Counted from the stretch's first letter, positions 16,445 through 25,443 are shown. The stretch: DNA of 64,000 nt from Bacillus sp. 491mf (GCF_900112415.1 NZ_FOLV01000008.1:1-64000); one strand, 5' to 3'. Translations and numbers: made by a program. The notes: generated from the letters alone by a model not told the origin.

Positions 16445-17497
16445 TTAAGATTTTAAAATTTCTACTAACCGCTCTAACGGCAATGCATGTACTTGTCTCT
16501 CTTTTTGTCCAGTTATCGTTTCTGCCATACACATAGAATTAACAATTGCTTCTTGAACAGATTCAATCGCCGCTTCAAAAATAAAATCTAACTGTTCTGA
16601 TGGAAACATATTGATAGGATAAGGTGTTTCATTATCGTAAGAATAGCAATTCCCCGTTGAAAAAGTAAGGAAGAAATCCCCGCTTCCTTCTTCTCCGATA
16701 CCGCCTAATTTAGCCATTGCTAGCGATGCTCTTTTTGATATCCTTTCACATTGTGAAGGTAATAACGGTGCATCCGTTGCTACTGTAACGAGAAGAGAAC
16801 CTGCATTTTCCGGGGTACTCCACGGTAATGCCACTTCCATTTCATTTAATATACTGCCAACGGGTTTATGATTCATAATAAAATCTTCTCTTCTACCAAA
16901 ATTGGTTTGTACAAGAGCACCGACTGTGTAAGTCCCAGATTCACATTCAATAATGCGAGAAGAAGTACCGATACCGCCTTTAAATTCAAAACAAATCATT
17001 CCTGTACCGCCGCCAACATTTCCTTCTTCGATTACGCCAGATTTAGCATGAAGGATTGCTTCTTCTAAATCTTCGTATGTCATGGATGTTTTTTCTAAAT
17101 CACTTAACCATCCATCCCACGTCTCTGCTACTATTCCATTTGAGAAAGGTTCTAAATTTTCAATTCTTCTTGTAGCACGCGAAAGAAAATGATGTGCTAA
17201 TCCAAGTAAATGACTGCCAGTGAAAACAATCGGAGTTACTAAAGTACCTGTTTCATCAATCCAATGACTTCCTGTGAATTCACCCGTTCCATTAAAAGAA
17301 AAAAAGCCTGCTGGAAAATGCGATCCAGCTAGATTCCCGTTGTTAGGTAGAATAACGGTAAGTCCGGAACAAACATCCTTATCTAAAATCGTTTTGTGAC
17401 CGACGATTACACCTTCTACATCTGTAATCGCATTACATATTCCTGGTTTTAATTTTCCGATATGAATATCTAAATCTCTTAGTCTTTTTCTTTGCAT
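16445..17497 (-). CDS. P1 family peptidase (DmpA-like aminopeptidase)
   Basis: A 350-residue protein of the DmpA/BapA family. It has GNVGGGTGMICFEFKGGIGTSS around residues 159-180; in this family the chain cuts itself just before a Ser in this segment, which becomes the N-terminal nucleophile. The start DLDIHIGKLKPGICNAITDVEGV is also typical. No signal peptide is present, so it should work in the cytoplasm as an aminopeptidase or beta-peptidyl amidase. It starts a minus-strand unit with the NIPSNAP gene. Confidence 0.88.
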   Translation of the reverse strand: MQRKRLRDLDIHIGKLKPGICNAITDVEGVIVGHKTILDKDVCSGLTVILPNNGNLAGSHFPAGFFSFNGTGEFTGSHWIDETGTLVTPIVFTGSHLLGLAHHFLSRATRRIENLEPFSNGIVAETWDGWLSDLEKTSMTYEDLEEAILHAKSGVIEEGNVGGGTGMICFEFKGGIGTSSRIIECESGTYTVGALVQTNFGRREDFIMNHKPVGSILNEMEVALPWSTPENAGSLLVTVATDAPLLPSQCERISKRASLAMAKLGGIGEEGSGDFFLTFSTGNCYSYDNETPYPINMFPSEQLDFIFEAAIESVQEAIVNSMCMAETITGQKERQVHALPLERLVEILKS

Positions 17498-17593
17498 TGT
17501 AGACCCCTTAAATAATATGTATTTTATATATTAGTAACGAAGAATATATAATATTTTCATTCTATTCCATTAATTAGGAAAATTCAATTGTTT

Positions 17594-17646
17594 ATAGAGC
17601 AAAACTTCTAATGATGGAATTTTACTGTCTGTTAATACATGATAAA
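17594..17646. repeat. Degenerate short bcr1-type repeat (53 bp)
   Basis: ATAGAGCAAAACTTCTAATG ... TACTGTCTGTTAATACATG-ATAAA aligns along its length with the 54-bp copy at 13007-13060, with about one third of bases changed. It looks like an old copy. Confidence 0.5.
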
Positions 17647-17647
17647 C

Positions 17648-17695
17648 ACAAAAAAGAGGTTATTGAGCGTTATATTCAACAACCTCTTTTTAAAA
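17648..17695. terminator. Bidirectional hairpin, copy of the clpP-side hairpin
   Basis: AAAAAAGAGGTTATTGA pairs with TCAACAACCTCTTTTT. The arm resembles the hairpin next to clpP at 24826-24859 (AGAGGTCATTGAAC), and both lie a few bases after a clpP stop codon. Confidence 0.7.
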
Positions 17696-17697
17696 AA

Positions 17698-17787
17698 TTA
17701 ACTGATAATTCCGTCTGCAACACCATTCACTTTTGCCTCTTCTGCTGCTAGAGATAATAACTGCACAACAACATTGCTAGGATCATT
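17698..17787 (-). pseudogene. clpP relic with internal deletion
   Basis: The minus strand reads NDPSNVVVQLLSLAAEEAK then VNGVADGIIS and a stop. It matches the intact ClpP at 24868-25443 in two blocks: residues 38-55 ([20 protein letters not shown]) and 176-191 ([16 protein letters not shown]). The join falls at the similar motifs SAEDA and SAEEA, so about 124 codons are missing. No start codon is in frame; a stop lies directly upstream. It is dead, but it records an extra clpP copy. Confidence 0.7.
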
Positions 17788-17814
17788 TTATCCCCTTCAC
17801 GATAATCAATAAAT

Positions 17815-18660
17815 CTACATAGATTTTCCTTTCAAAATAAGTTCTGTTTTCAAACTATCCTTCGGTAACAACCAACCTTGCTTTTGCAAGGCTTGAATAA
17901 ATAATTCCCTTTGTTTCCTAGCTGTTTTTTCATCATTAACTTTAAAAGAGACTTCAACAATATAATCCTCTTCTTTATTTCCGGTATGATCTAGCGGCCA
18001 AACTTCTATATCTGTATTCAATTTATTATATTTTCCTTGATATCGATCAACTAACACAGGTCCAAAAATATGAGATTGATTCAATATATTTTTAGCCCAA
18101 TTTTTATATAGCCAATTATTCATTTTGTCTGGAAGCTTATCAATCATCATTTTCCTTGCTTCCTTTTCCCCTGGTAACTGAAGCAGACCATATCCTTTTG
18201 CTTGGTGACTCTTTTTATTAGAAATGCTTAATGTTTTCTTTTCAAATCCCCAATCAATTTGCGCTTCATAGTTATTAGATTTTTGGTCAAAGCCTACCTT
18301 TTTTGCTAGTACTAATGCCTCTTGAATATCATCATTTTGAATTGGATATCTTTTCTTATATGTTAGTTCGAAGTCTTGTTCTGACTCTTTCTTCCGAATC
18401 CTTGCTGTCCACCCTGCATCATATAAATCTTTTTCATTCGTATCTAAAAATTGTACATTTATCTTTTCCGAACTTGAACTAGCTTGAAAATATTCTAGTA
18501 CAGATTTGTTTAATTTTCCTTTATCGTTTATTACTTGTTCCGGTTTTAATAGTAGCTTTACTTCAAAATTTGGCTCCATTACACTTGCTGCCCCTACTCC
18601 GTTCATGCCATATAAATATAAAGAAAAGAAACTGATACAAATACAAATAAGCTTTTTCAC
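17815..18660 (-). CDS. Exported CYTH-like domain protein
   Basis: A 281-residue protein with a signal peptide (MKKLICICISFFSLYLYG, probable cleavage after GVGAA). The mature part has the pattern of the CYTH/triphosphate tunnel fold: FEVKLLL near residue 33, WTARIRKK near 84 and FELTYKKRYP near 97, then YIVEVSFKV late in the chain. CYTH proteins (CyaB, thiamine triphosphatase, YgiF, bacillary YjbK) bind triphosphates or polyphosphate and are normally cytoplasmic, so a secreted one is unusual. It closes the ABC-transporter operon, 18 bp after the MBL gene. The fold call is by eye and needs structure prediction. Confidence 0.6.
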   Translation of the reverse strand: MKKLICICISFFSLYLYGMNGVGAASVMEPNFEVKLLLKPEQVINDKGKLNKSVLEYFQASSSSEKINVQFLDTNEKDLYDAGWTARIRKKESEQDFELTYKKRYPIQNDDIQEALVLAKKVGFDQKSNNYEAQIDWGFEKKTLSISNKKSHQAKGYGLLQLPGEKEARKMMIDKLPDKMNNWLYKNWAKNILNQSHIFGPVLVDRYQGKYNKLNTDIEVWPLDHTGNKEEDYIVEVSFKVNDEKTARKQRELFIQALQKQGWLLPKDSLKTELILKGKSM

Positions 18661-18678
18661 AAAATCCTCCCCCTTATA

Positions 18679-19932
18679 TTATTTAAAACTTATTTCTTCA
18701 GCTAAAGTAGCCGAATAGATGTGTTTAAATCCACATTCCATTAATTTCTGTTGTAATTGATCAGTATCGTTTTTAGATGCATGAACGAGTAAAGTATATT
18801 GGGGCGATATATTTTGAAGCATTCCCTTAACTTCTTCTATGCCTTGGTGAACTTTATATGGAATATATTGAGTATTAAGTCCTCGTCCATTTTTTATTTT
18901 TTCTGCGAAACTTCCTTTTGCGATATTCCCTGTAAAAATAATGGTATTACGATTGTCCGTTTTTAATTGTTTGTACAAAATCTTCGCATCATCTGTCTGC
19001 ATATTTGCATCCCGTATAAGAATGATTTGTGCACAATTATTCTTTTGCAGTTTTATCCTTCCGTTTATTAGGAATATATTCCGTACCTCTGTATCTTTTT
19101 TGGGAAACACATTTTCTTTTAGCCATTCTGTATATTGTTTCATTTTTTCTAAACCATTTTTTATTTCGCTATCTACGAGTATAGGGATCTCATGATATCG
19201 TTTTTGTAAGAGCATTAATAAATCTTGAGCTCTGCCTAATGGAGGAACGGGTAATAAAACTGTACCATTCTTTCTTAATGTTTCGTCTATTTCATCAAAT
19301 AGCTGGAAAATTCGTTCCTTCTGAGACGTACAATCTGTATGATATCCAGCGTCCAGAATCGCTAATTTTATAGATTTTTTTAAATTCGTAGGTAAATCAG
19401 CTCGTAATAAACATGATTCTGGTGTATAGTCTCCAGAATAAAAAACATACGCTCCGTTCATATCCACTAAAAACCACACAGCCCCTAACACATGCCCACT
19501 ATATCCCCATTGAAAACGTAAGCTAGATGTAACATCAATCCACTCATTTGGGCGACTCATTTGATCAATACATATATAATCTAAATTTTCTATATCATAT
19601 TGATTATATGGTAAGTCTTCTCCTTTTTCTTTATTGTAGCTTTTCCATTTTTCAAAATATAATGGGAGCTGCTGCAGTGTATAACTAGTGATCCAAATTT
19701 TTTTCTTATATCCATATTTAGTTAAAAGCGGAAGCCCCATTGTATGATCTTCGTGAATATGGGATATGAAAACTGCTTGTAAAAATGGGATGGTTTCTTT
19801 TTCTATTTTGGGATAACAATCTGTACAAGAGCGATGAATGCCACAATCAAACAGAAGCGTTTCCGCTTTATTCTCTATAAAGTAGCAGGACCGTCCATAT
19901 TCTCCAGCTCCTCCCCACACTTTCACTCTCAT
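18679..19932 (-). CDS. MBL-fold protein with beta-CASP-like domain
   Basis: A 417-residue cytoplasmic protein. The metal site is SHIHEDHTMG (residues 57-66), with YSGHVLGAVWFL and YSGDYTPE supplying further ligands. A second domain follows with PVPPLGRAQDLLMLL, and the end has YKVHQGIEEVK and YTLLVHAS, the layout of the beta-CASP family (CPSF73, RNase J and related nucleases). Its ATG at 19932 overlaps the permease stop as ATGA, so it is translated with the transporter. It could cut nucleic acid or a phosphodiester; why it sits in an uptake operon is unclear. Confidence 0.75.
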   Translation of the reverse strand: MRVKVWGGAGEYGRSCYFIENKAETLLFDCGIHRSCTDCYPKIEKETIPFLQAVFISHIHEDHTMGLPLLTKYGYKKKIWITSYTLQQLPLYFEKWKSYNKEKGEDLPYNQYDIENLDYICIDQMSRPNEWIDVTSSLRFQWGYSGHVLGAVWFLVDMNGAYVFYSGDYTPESCLLRADLPTNLKKSIKLAILDAGYHTDCTSQKERIFQLFDEIDETLRKNGTVLLPVPPLGRAQDLLMLLQKRYHEIPILVDSEIKNGLEKMKQYTEWLKENVFPKKDTEVRNIFLINGRIKLQKNNCAQIILIRDANMQTDDAKILYKQLKTDNRNTIIFTGNIAKGSFAEKIKNGRGLNTQYIPYKVHQGIEEVKGMLQNISPQYTLLVHASKNDTDQLQQKLMECGFKHIYSATLAEEISFK

Positions 19933-21608
19933 GAACTTATTCCTTTCTTTTTTTCTTGTAAATATTGAAGAAGTAACAAACAAAGTGTAGTTAGCCCTAC
20001 TGAAGCGACAGCCATAGCCATGCCTACCGAAACATTACCTTGTTCAAACTGGGCAAAAATAAATGTTGCTGATGTTTCCACAGATGGTGGTACTACAAGA
20101 AGTGATGCGACCAATTCTCGTATCGAAATAATAAATGTCATGGCCCACCCAGCAAGAATACCCGGAACAATAAGTGGCATGATAATCTTCCGAAATATAT
20201 ATAATGGGCTTCCAGAAAATATATTTCCAGCATATAGAAGCGAATCATCAATTTGTCCTAATGAAGCTTTCACATATTGCACCGTGTATGGTAAAAAGAG
20301 TACAACATATGTAACGATAACCATAACCGATGTATTATAAATTGGAAGCGGCATAAATGGTGCGTTCCAAAATAAAATGAGCCCTACAACCATAACAATA
20401 CTCGGAACTGTATTGGGTAAAATACCGCAAATATCAATAAATTTTTCTGATACTTTCTTTCCCTTTCGAATTATGAGTGCTAAAAATACACCGATAATTG
20501 TTGCTATAAATGCTGTTATAAACGAAAAGATGAAACTATTCCATAACGCTTTCATTCCTGGAGATCCATTTGCAAATAATGCTTTATAATGAACTAGGGA
20601 GAAATTATCAAAGTGTAAGCCCCCGCCTCTCAATTTGGAGAAAGAGGCAATCAAAATTGAAAAATATGGTATACCGATTGCAACGACGAGTAAACATACA
20701 ACATATCCCCATGCTAAAATGCGAGAAGTACGAGAAAGAGCGTACGTTTTGGACCTTACTCCTTTCCCGCTTACCATTGAATAGGAATACTTTTGACTTA
20801 GCACATTTTGTATGTACCAAATCACCATACAAGCGCTTAATAATAAAGAAGATAAGGCTGTCGCACTTCCGAAATCAATAGGCCAGCTTGATATGAATTT
20901 ATGAATCTCTGATGTTAATACGTGAAAACCGATTCTTTTCCCAAAGGTTGCTGGTGTTCCAAATTCCGCGATCGTTTTTACAAAAATAAGGAGCGCTCCC
21001 ATCGCATAACTTGATAACAGTAATGGAAAGACAATCTTCCTTAACCAATATGCAAAATTCCCCCCATGAACAGCAGCAGCTTCCTCTTTACTGCTGCCAA
21101 TTTGAAGTAACGTATTTTTTAACATAAAGTATAAGAATGGAAATAAGTGCAAACTCATAATGAGAACCATACCACCTAAACTAAAAAAGGAAGCTGACAC
21201 TGTTTTCAAAGATGGAAAGAACTGCTCAAAGTATCCATTAGGTTGCATAAACAAAATCCAACCCATCGATCCAATATAAGGAGGTGTCATAAATGGAATC
21301 ATAAAAATAATGTCAAGTTTACGATACTTTCCTATTTCTGTTTTACTCATAATAAACGCAAGTGGCAGTGCAAATAGTGTTGCTTCCATCACAACAAGCA
21401 CACCAAGAAGCATAGAATTCATAAAGACTTCTACTAATCCGCCACTACCAATCACTTCGAATGGTTTCAAAAGATTCCATACACCATCTTCATATACACT
21501 AGACAATAAGATAAGGACAATCGGAATGACAATTAACATTGTCACAAGTAGCAACGCAATCGCCATTCCCAGTTGTTTAACTGATATCATTCGACTTAAC
21601 ATATACAT
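19929..21608 (-). CDS. Double-domain ABC permease (AfuB/PhnU-V/ThiP type)
   Basis: A 559-residue permease with about 12 membrane helices in two similar halves, each with a binding-protein-dependent transport EAA-type loop (IGSSKEEAAAVHGGNFAYWL and IDDSLLYAGNIFSG). This fused form is used for Fe3+, 2-aminoethylphosphonate, thiamine and hexose-phosphate uptake systems. The start is 8 bp after the binding-protein stop; the stop overlaps the MBL gene. It is the membrane channel of the operon. Confidence 0.9.
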   Translation of the reverse strand: MYMLSRMISVKQLGMAIALLLVTMLIVIPIVLILLSSVYEDGVWNLLKPFEVIGSGGLVEVFMNSMLLGVLVVMEATLFALPLAFIMSKTEIGKYRKLDIIFMIPFMTPPYIGSMGWILFMQPNGYFEQFFPSLKTVSASFFSLGGMVLIMSLHLFPFLYFMLKNTLLQIGSSKEEAAAVHGGNFAYWLRKIVFPLLLSSYAMGALLIFVKTIAEFGTPATFGKRIGFHVLTSEIHKFISSWPIDFGSATALSSLLLSACMVIWYIQNVLSQKYSYSMVSGKGVRSKTYALSRTSRILAWGYVVCLLVVAIGIPYFSILIASFSKLRGGGLHFDNFSLVHYKALFANGSPGMKALWNSFIFSFITAFIATIIGVFLALIIRKGKKVSEKFIDICGILPNTVPSIVMVVGLILFWNAPFMPLPIYNTSVMVIVTYVVLFLPYTVQYVKASLGQIDDSLLYAGNIFSGSPLYIFRKIIMPLIVPGILAGWAMTFIISIRELVASLLVVPPSVETSATFIFAQFEQGNVSVGMAMAVASVGLTTLCLLLLQYLQEKKKGISS

Positions 21609-21616
21609 TCACCATC

Positions 21617-22642
21617 TTACTGGAACATTTTTTTAAATTTTTTACTGTCCTCTTCTTGTTCTTTTTGGATTGTTTTCCAATCAATTTGGATTGTTGGAAT
21701 TTCGTCTGTATTTGGCCGTTTCCCAGCTTTCAGATCCTTTCTACCCGGTAACAAATAAGCATCTGAAACAAGCTTTTGTGCTTCATCAGACAATAAATAA
21801 TCAATAAATTGCTTAGCAGATTCCACATTTTTAGCATCTTTCATAATCCCAGCTACACGCGGGCTGATAACTGTTCCGCTTTTTGGATATACAATGTCTA
21901 TTGGTTCACCTTTTTCTTTTGCACTATAAACCATATAATCTACACCAGCTAAGACTATATCCTTTGCACCTGTTATAACTGGGTCTAATGCCTCTTGATT
22001 TGCACCTGATACTGTAGCTTTGTTTTTCTTAATTTGTTCAAATAAATTCCATCCAGCTTCTCCATTCTTTTTTACATAACCTGTTACAAAATCGAGCGCT
22101 GAACCTGATAAAGTTGGATCTGGGATATTTACTTTTCCTTCCCACTCACTCTTCGTCACGTCAGTCCAATCACTAGGCGCTGTTTTTACATTTTTTGTAT
22201 TATAAACAATACCTAGTGCTGAGGCACTATATCCAAAATAATGTCCATTTTCATCAGACCATTCTGGACGAAGTTGATTTACTTGTTTCGCATCTTTATA
22301 CGCCATTGTTTGTCCATCCTTTTTTAATCCTTCCATCGCTGGTAAAGATGCTAAGACAACAACATCAACAACTGGCTTCTTCTTTTCTGCTTCTATCCTC
22401 GCTAAAATCTTTCCAGTTGTTCCTTGAAACATTTCTACTTTTATTCCTGTTTTTTTCTCGAATTCTTTTTGAATTTTTTCTGCCAATTCTTTTGGACCTG
22501 CGCTATACACAACAATTTTCTTTTCATTGTTCTTCTTGCCTTTTGCATTGGTACTGTTCGTTTTCGTGTTACATCCAGTCATTAAAATGGTAATGAGTAA
22601 TGTGCATATGACTACAAACTTATGCCAACTGACTTGTTTCAT
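21617..22642 (-). CDS. ABC transporter substrate-binding lipoprotein
   Basis: A 341-residue binding protein with a lipoprotein signal peptide (lipobox LMTGC, Cys near residue 24). KKIVVYSAGPKELAEKI and FEKKTGIKVEMFQGTTGKIL are typical of the AfuA/FutA/PhnS/ThiB cluster that binds ferric iron, aminoethylphosphonate, thiamine or sugar phosphates. The ATG at 22642 has GGAGGGG and overlaps the ATPase gene by 23 bp. There is no conserved tyrosine pair of the iron binders that I can place with certainty, so an organic phosphate ligand is as likely as iron. Confidence 0.87.
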   Translation of the reverse strand: MKQVSWHKFVVICTLLITILMTGCNTKTNSTNAKGKKNNEKKIVVYSAGPKELAEKIQKEFEKKTGIKVEMFQGTTGKILARIEAEKKKPVVDVVVLASLPAMEGLKKDGQTMAYKDAKQVNQLRPEWSDENGHYFGYSASALGIVYNTKNVKTAPSDWTDVTKSEWEGKVNIPDPTLSGSALDFVTGYVKKNGEAGWNLFEQIKKNKATVSGANQEALDPVITGAKDIVLAGVDYMVYSAKEKGEPIDIVYPKSGTVISPRVAGIMKDAKNVESAKQFIDYLLSDEAQKLVSDAYLLPGRKDLKAGKRPNTDEIPTIQIDWKTIQKEQEEDSKKFKKMFQ

Positions 22643-23612
22643 GTGTTTCCCCTCCAATTGTATGAATACGATTTAACGGTACATATAATGACACCGCTTT
22701 TCCGATACTTAACTTCGTGTTGTGATAGGCAGTCCATATCCCAAGATGCCCCATGTCTACTTTTACTTCATAATGTCCGCCAAGATATGTAACATGTTTG
22801 ATTTGCCCTAAATATGATTGACATACATCGCTTTTCGTCCAACTAATATGTTCTGGACGAATCATTTGTTTATTCTTTACAAGCCAGTTTGTTTTCCCAA
22901 CAAACTGAGCAACGAATTCATGAGAAGGTCGTTCATAAATTTCTTCCGGTCTTCCCTTTTGCAGTACTTCCCCCTGTTTCATTACGATAACTTGATTGGA
23001 CATCGACATCGCTTCTGTCTGATCATGAGTTACATATAATGCCGTTAATCCGATTGATTGTACAATGTCCATGAGCTCCCATCTCATTTCCTCTCGTAAA
23101 ATTGCATCCAAAGCACTTAGCGGTTCATCGAATAAAATAAAATGGGGTTTTGTCACAATCGCCCTTGCAAAAGCGACCCGTTGTTGTTGTCCACCCGATA
23201 ACTCATGAGGATATCTTTTTTCTAATCCTTCTAATCGAACACGTTTAATCGCATCCATCACGTTTTCTTGTAAGCGTTCAGTTTGTTTGGAAGCTCGCAA
23301 GCCAAATGCGACATTTTCAAATACTGTCATATGGGGCCATAAAGCAAAATCTTGAAAAACCATACCAATTCTTCGTTTATGAGGAGATATTTTTACTTTT
23401 TGAAAAGAAGAATATACACATTTATCTCCAAAGTAAATTTCTCCTCCATCTGGTTCCTCCAGTCCCGCAATCATTCTGAGCAGTGTTGTCTTACCACATC
23501 CTGATGGTCCAAGTAATGTTGTGAATTGACCATGTTTCATTACAATATCAAGTGGTTTCAATACTTGAGTTGTTCCATATGTTTTTTCTAATCCACGAAT
23601 ACAAATATCCAT
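22620..23612 (-). CDS. ABC transporter ATP-binding protein (PotA/FbpC type)
   Basis: A 330-residue importer ATPase. Walker A is GPSGCGKTT, the Q-loop lies in MVFQDFALWP, the signature is LSGGQQQR, Walker B and D-loop are ILFDEPLSALD and the switch is VTHDQTEAMS. A C-terminal TOBE-like domain follows. It is the first gene of the five-gene operon and faces the LysR gene across 217 bp. It energises the permease at 19929-21608. Confidence 0.92.
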   Translation of the reverse strand: MDICIRGLEKTYGTTQVLKPLDIVMKHGQFTTLLGPSGCGKTTLLRMIAGLEEPDGGEIYFGDKCVYSSFQKVKISPHKRRIGMVFQDFALWPHMTVFENVAFGLRASKQTERLQENVMDAIKRVRLEGLEKRYPHELSGGQQQRVAFARAIVTKPHFILFDEPLSALDAILREEMRWELMDIVQSIGLTALYVTHDQTEAMSMSNQVIVMKQGEVLQKGRPEEIYERPSHEFVAQFVGKTNWLVKNKQMIRPEHISWTKSDVCQSYLGQIKHVTYLGGHYEVKVDMGHLGIWTAYHNTKLSIGKAVSLYVPLNRIHTIGGETHETSQLA

Positions 23613-23829
23613 TTCCCCACCCTCTTTTTATTCCACTTTTATGACATTGAAAGTTCAAATAAACAATTTCAATTCTATAAATTACACTTTTTGGAACTTT
23701 CTTTCATTTTAACTAAGAAGATTATATACAATGTTAATCCTTCGTAAAGATTGAGTTAAAAAAACTATAAACAACTGTTTATTTCTATAGATTTTTTCTA
23801 TAGTTAAAATAAAAAAGGGAGACTGCTTA
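23613..23829. promoter_or_regulatory. Divergent control region between ABC operon and LysR gene
   Basis: It holds several inverted repeats that could bind the LysR protein: ATAAACA-AC-TGTTTAT at 23767-23782, CTATAGATTTTTTCTATAG at 23785-23803, and a distant pair GAAAGTTC (23649-23656) and GAACTTTC (23694-23701). LysR proteins usually bind dyads of T-N11-A type between divergent genes. Which repeat is used cannot be decided here. Confidence 0.45.
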
Positions 23830-24717
23830 ATGAATCACTTAAAATTAAAAATTATTATACTTGTAAAAAAATACCAGAAACTAACTATCGTAGCTGATAA
23901 ACTGGGTGTTAAGCAGCCGACCATTTCATTTCATATAAAAAGTTTGGAAAAAGAATTCGGAGTCCCTTTATTTGAAGTGAGATTAGGTCGATATTTTTTA
24001 ACAGGAGCAGGTGAAGCATTGTATCATTATGCTTGTAAAATAGATGCGCTTATGAAAGAAGCAAAACGTGTAGTTGCAGAATTTGCGGAGTTTAATAGAG
24101 GTTCTCTCACAATTGGGGCAAGCTATGTTCCAGCAACATATGTGCTGCCACAAATTTTTTATCACTTTCATCATGAGTTTCCAAATGTAAACGTATCACT
24201 TATCGTAAAACCTGCCCCAGAGATCCGTACATTATTACGGAACCATGAAATTGATATTGGTGTTCTTTCAACCGAACCATTTGAAGAAGATACATTAAAA
24301 CAAACAGTTATATTAGAAGATGCGCTTGTACTTGCTTTTTCTCCCAATCATGTATTCACAAAAAAATTGAACATATCACTGCAAGACATTTCGAAAGAAC
24401 AAATTTTGCTTCATCGTCAGTCATCTACAACAAGACGTCTACTCACACAGTGGATGACAGAGCATAATATCGTGTTTCAATCTGAAATTGAACTCGATTC
24501 ACTTGAAACAATGAAACAAATCTTAAAATACGGAAATGGAATTGCATTTATTTCGAAACTGGCCATTGAACAAGAAGTAGAAAGAAATGAACTCTGTTAT
24601 TTGCCCATTCCCGATTTCGAATTACAACGGCATATTTATGCGATTTATCATGAAGACCGCTGGAATTCAAAATTAGTGACCTACTGGTTAGAAGCACTTG
24701 CATCTTTTCCAAAATAA
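23830..24717 (+). CDS. LysR-family transcriptional regulator
   Basis: A 295-residue regulator. The N-terminal winged helix has LTIVADKLGVKQPTISFHIK and LEKEFGVPLFEV; the rest is a periplasmic-binding-like effector domain beginning RGSLTIGASYVPATYVLPQI. Ribosome site GGGAG lies 8 bp before the ATG. The position, divergent from the five-gene operon, implies that it controls that operon in response to the transported compound. The CysB/CysL-like effector domain would bind a small acid or phosphate. Confidence 0.9.
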   Translation: MNHLKLKIIILVKKYQKLTIVADKLGVKQPTISFHIKSLEKEFGVPLFEVRLGRYFLTGAGEALYHYACKIDALMKEAKRVVAEFAEFNRGSLTIGASYVPATYVLPQIFYHFHHEFPNVNVSLIVKPAPEIRTLLRNHEIDIGVLSTEPFEEDTLKQTVILEDALVLAFSPNHVFTKKLNISLQDISKEQILLHRQSSTTRRLLTQWMTEHNIVFQSEIELDSLETMKQILKYGNGIAFISKLAIEQEVERNELCYLPIPDFELQRHIYAIYHEDRWNSKLVTYWLEALASFPK

Positions 24718-24765
24718 AAAAATCAACCAACATTGTACAATAGCAATGTTTAGTTGATTCTTTCT
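24716..24765 (+). terminator. Terminator after the LysR gene
   Basis: AATCAACCAACATTG pairs with CAATGTTTAGTTGATT (one bulge), then TCTTTC. It starts right after the LysR stop. Confidence 0.7.
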
Positions 24766-24825
24766 ACTCTTTATATAAGGTGAAACTTATTCAAAATATT
24801 GACTAGATTGTTTTTCAACAGCATG

Positions 24826-24859
24826 AGAGGTCATTGAACGATATGGTTCAATAACCTCT
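24826..24859. terminator. Hairpin after clpP
   Basis: AGAGGTCATTGAAC pairs with GTTCAATAACCTCT around GATATG. The T-run is on the + strand. A related hairpin follows the clpP relic at 17648. Confidence 0.6.
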
Positions 24860-24867
24860 TTTCAGTT

Positions 24868-25443
24868 TTAACCGATAATCCCATCTACAATACCATATGT
24901 TTTCGCCTCTTCTGCGCTCATAAAGTAATCCCGTTCTGTATCTTTTGCTACTTTCTCAACTGGCTGCCCTGTTTTATCGGCAATAATTTGATTGATATGC
25001 TCTTTTAATTTCAAAATCCGTCTTGCTGAAATCTCAATTTCAGTTGCTTGCCCTTGCGTTCCACCGAGTGGCTGATGAATCATGATTTCACTATTTGGTA
25101 AAGCAAACCGCTTTCCTTCCGCTCCCGATAATAACAATAATGCTCCGAATGAAGCGGCTAAACCAATGCAAATGGTTTGTACATCCGGTTTGATATAATT
25201 CATCGTATCTAAAATAGCAAAACCTGCAGAAGTTGAACCTCCGGGACTGTTAATATAAATAGATATGTCTTTATTTGCATCTTCTGCTGATAAGAATAAT
25301 AATTGGGCCACAACACTACTGGCAACTTGATCATTAATCTCTTGCCCAATCATAATAATTCTATCTTTTAGTAACCGAGAATAAATATCATACGAACGTT
25401 CGCCAAGTTTCGTTTGTTCTATTACATAAGGAATTACATTCAT
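24868..25443 (-). CDS. clpP: ATP-dependent Clp protease proteolytic subunit (paralogue)
   Basis: A 191-residue ClpP with a complete triad at the family positions: Ser98 (GLAASFGA), His123 (MIHQPLGG) and Asp172 ([11 protein letters not shown]). The usual Met after the active Ser is Phe here. The ATG at 25443 has GGAGGG 7 bp before it. B. cereus group genomes have a main clpP and one or more extra copies; this is likely an extra one, since it lies 24 bp behind a sigma factor gene rather than alone. It may degrade targets linked to that sigma factor. Confidence 0.9.
   Translation of the reverse strand: MNVIPYVIEQTKLGERSYDIYSRLLKDRIIMIGQEINDQVASSVVAQLLFLSAEDANKDISIYINSPGGSTSAGFAILDTMNYIKPDVQTICIGLAASFGALLLLSGAEGKRFALPNSEIMIHQPLGGTQGQATEIEISARRILKLKEHINQIIADKTGQPVEKVAKDTERDYFMSAEEAKTYGIVDGIIG

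Noticed and set aside
20570-20881. + strand frame opposite the ABC permease
   Set aside because: Low-complexity basic translation with no motif, antisense to a well-supported membrane protein.
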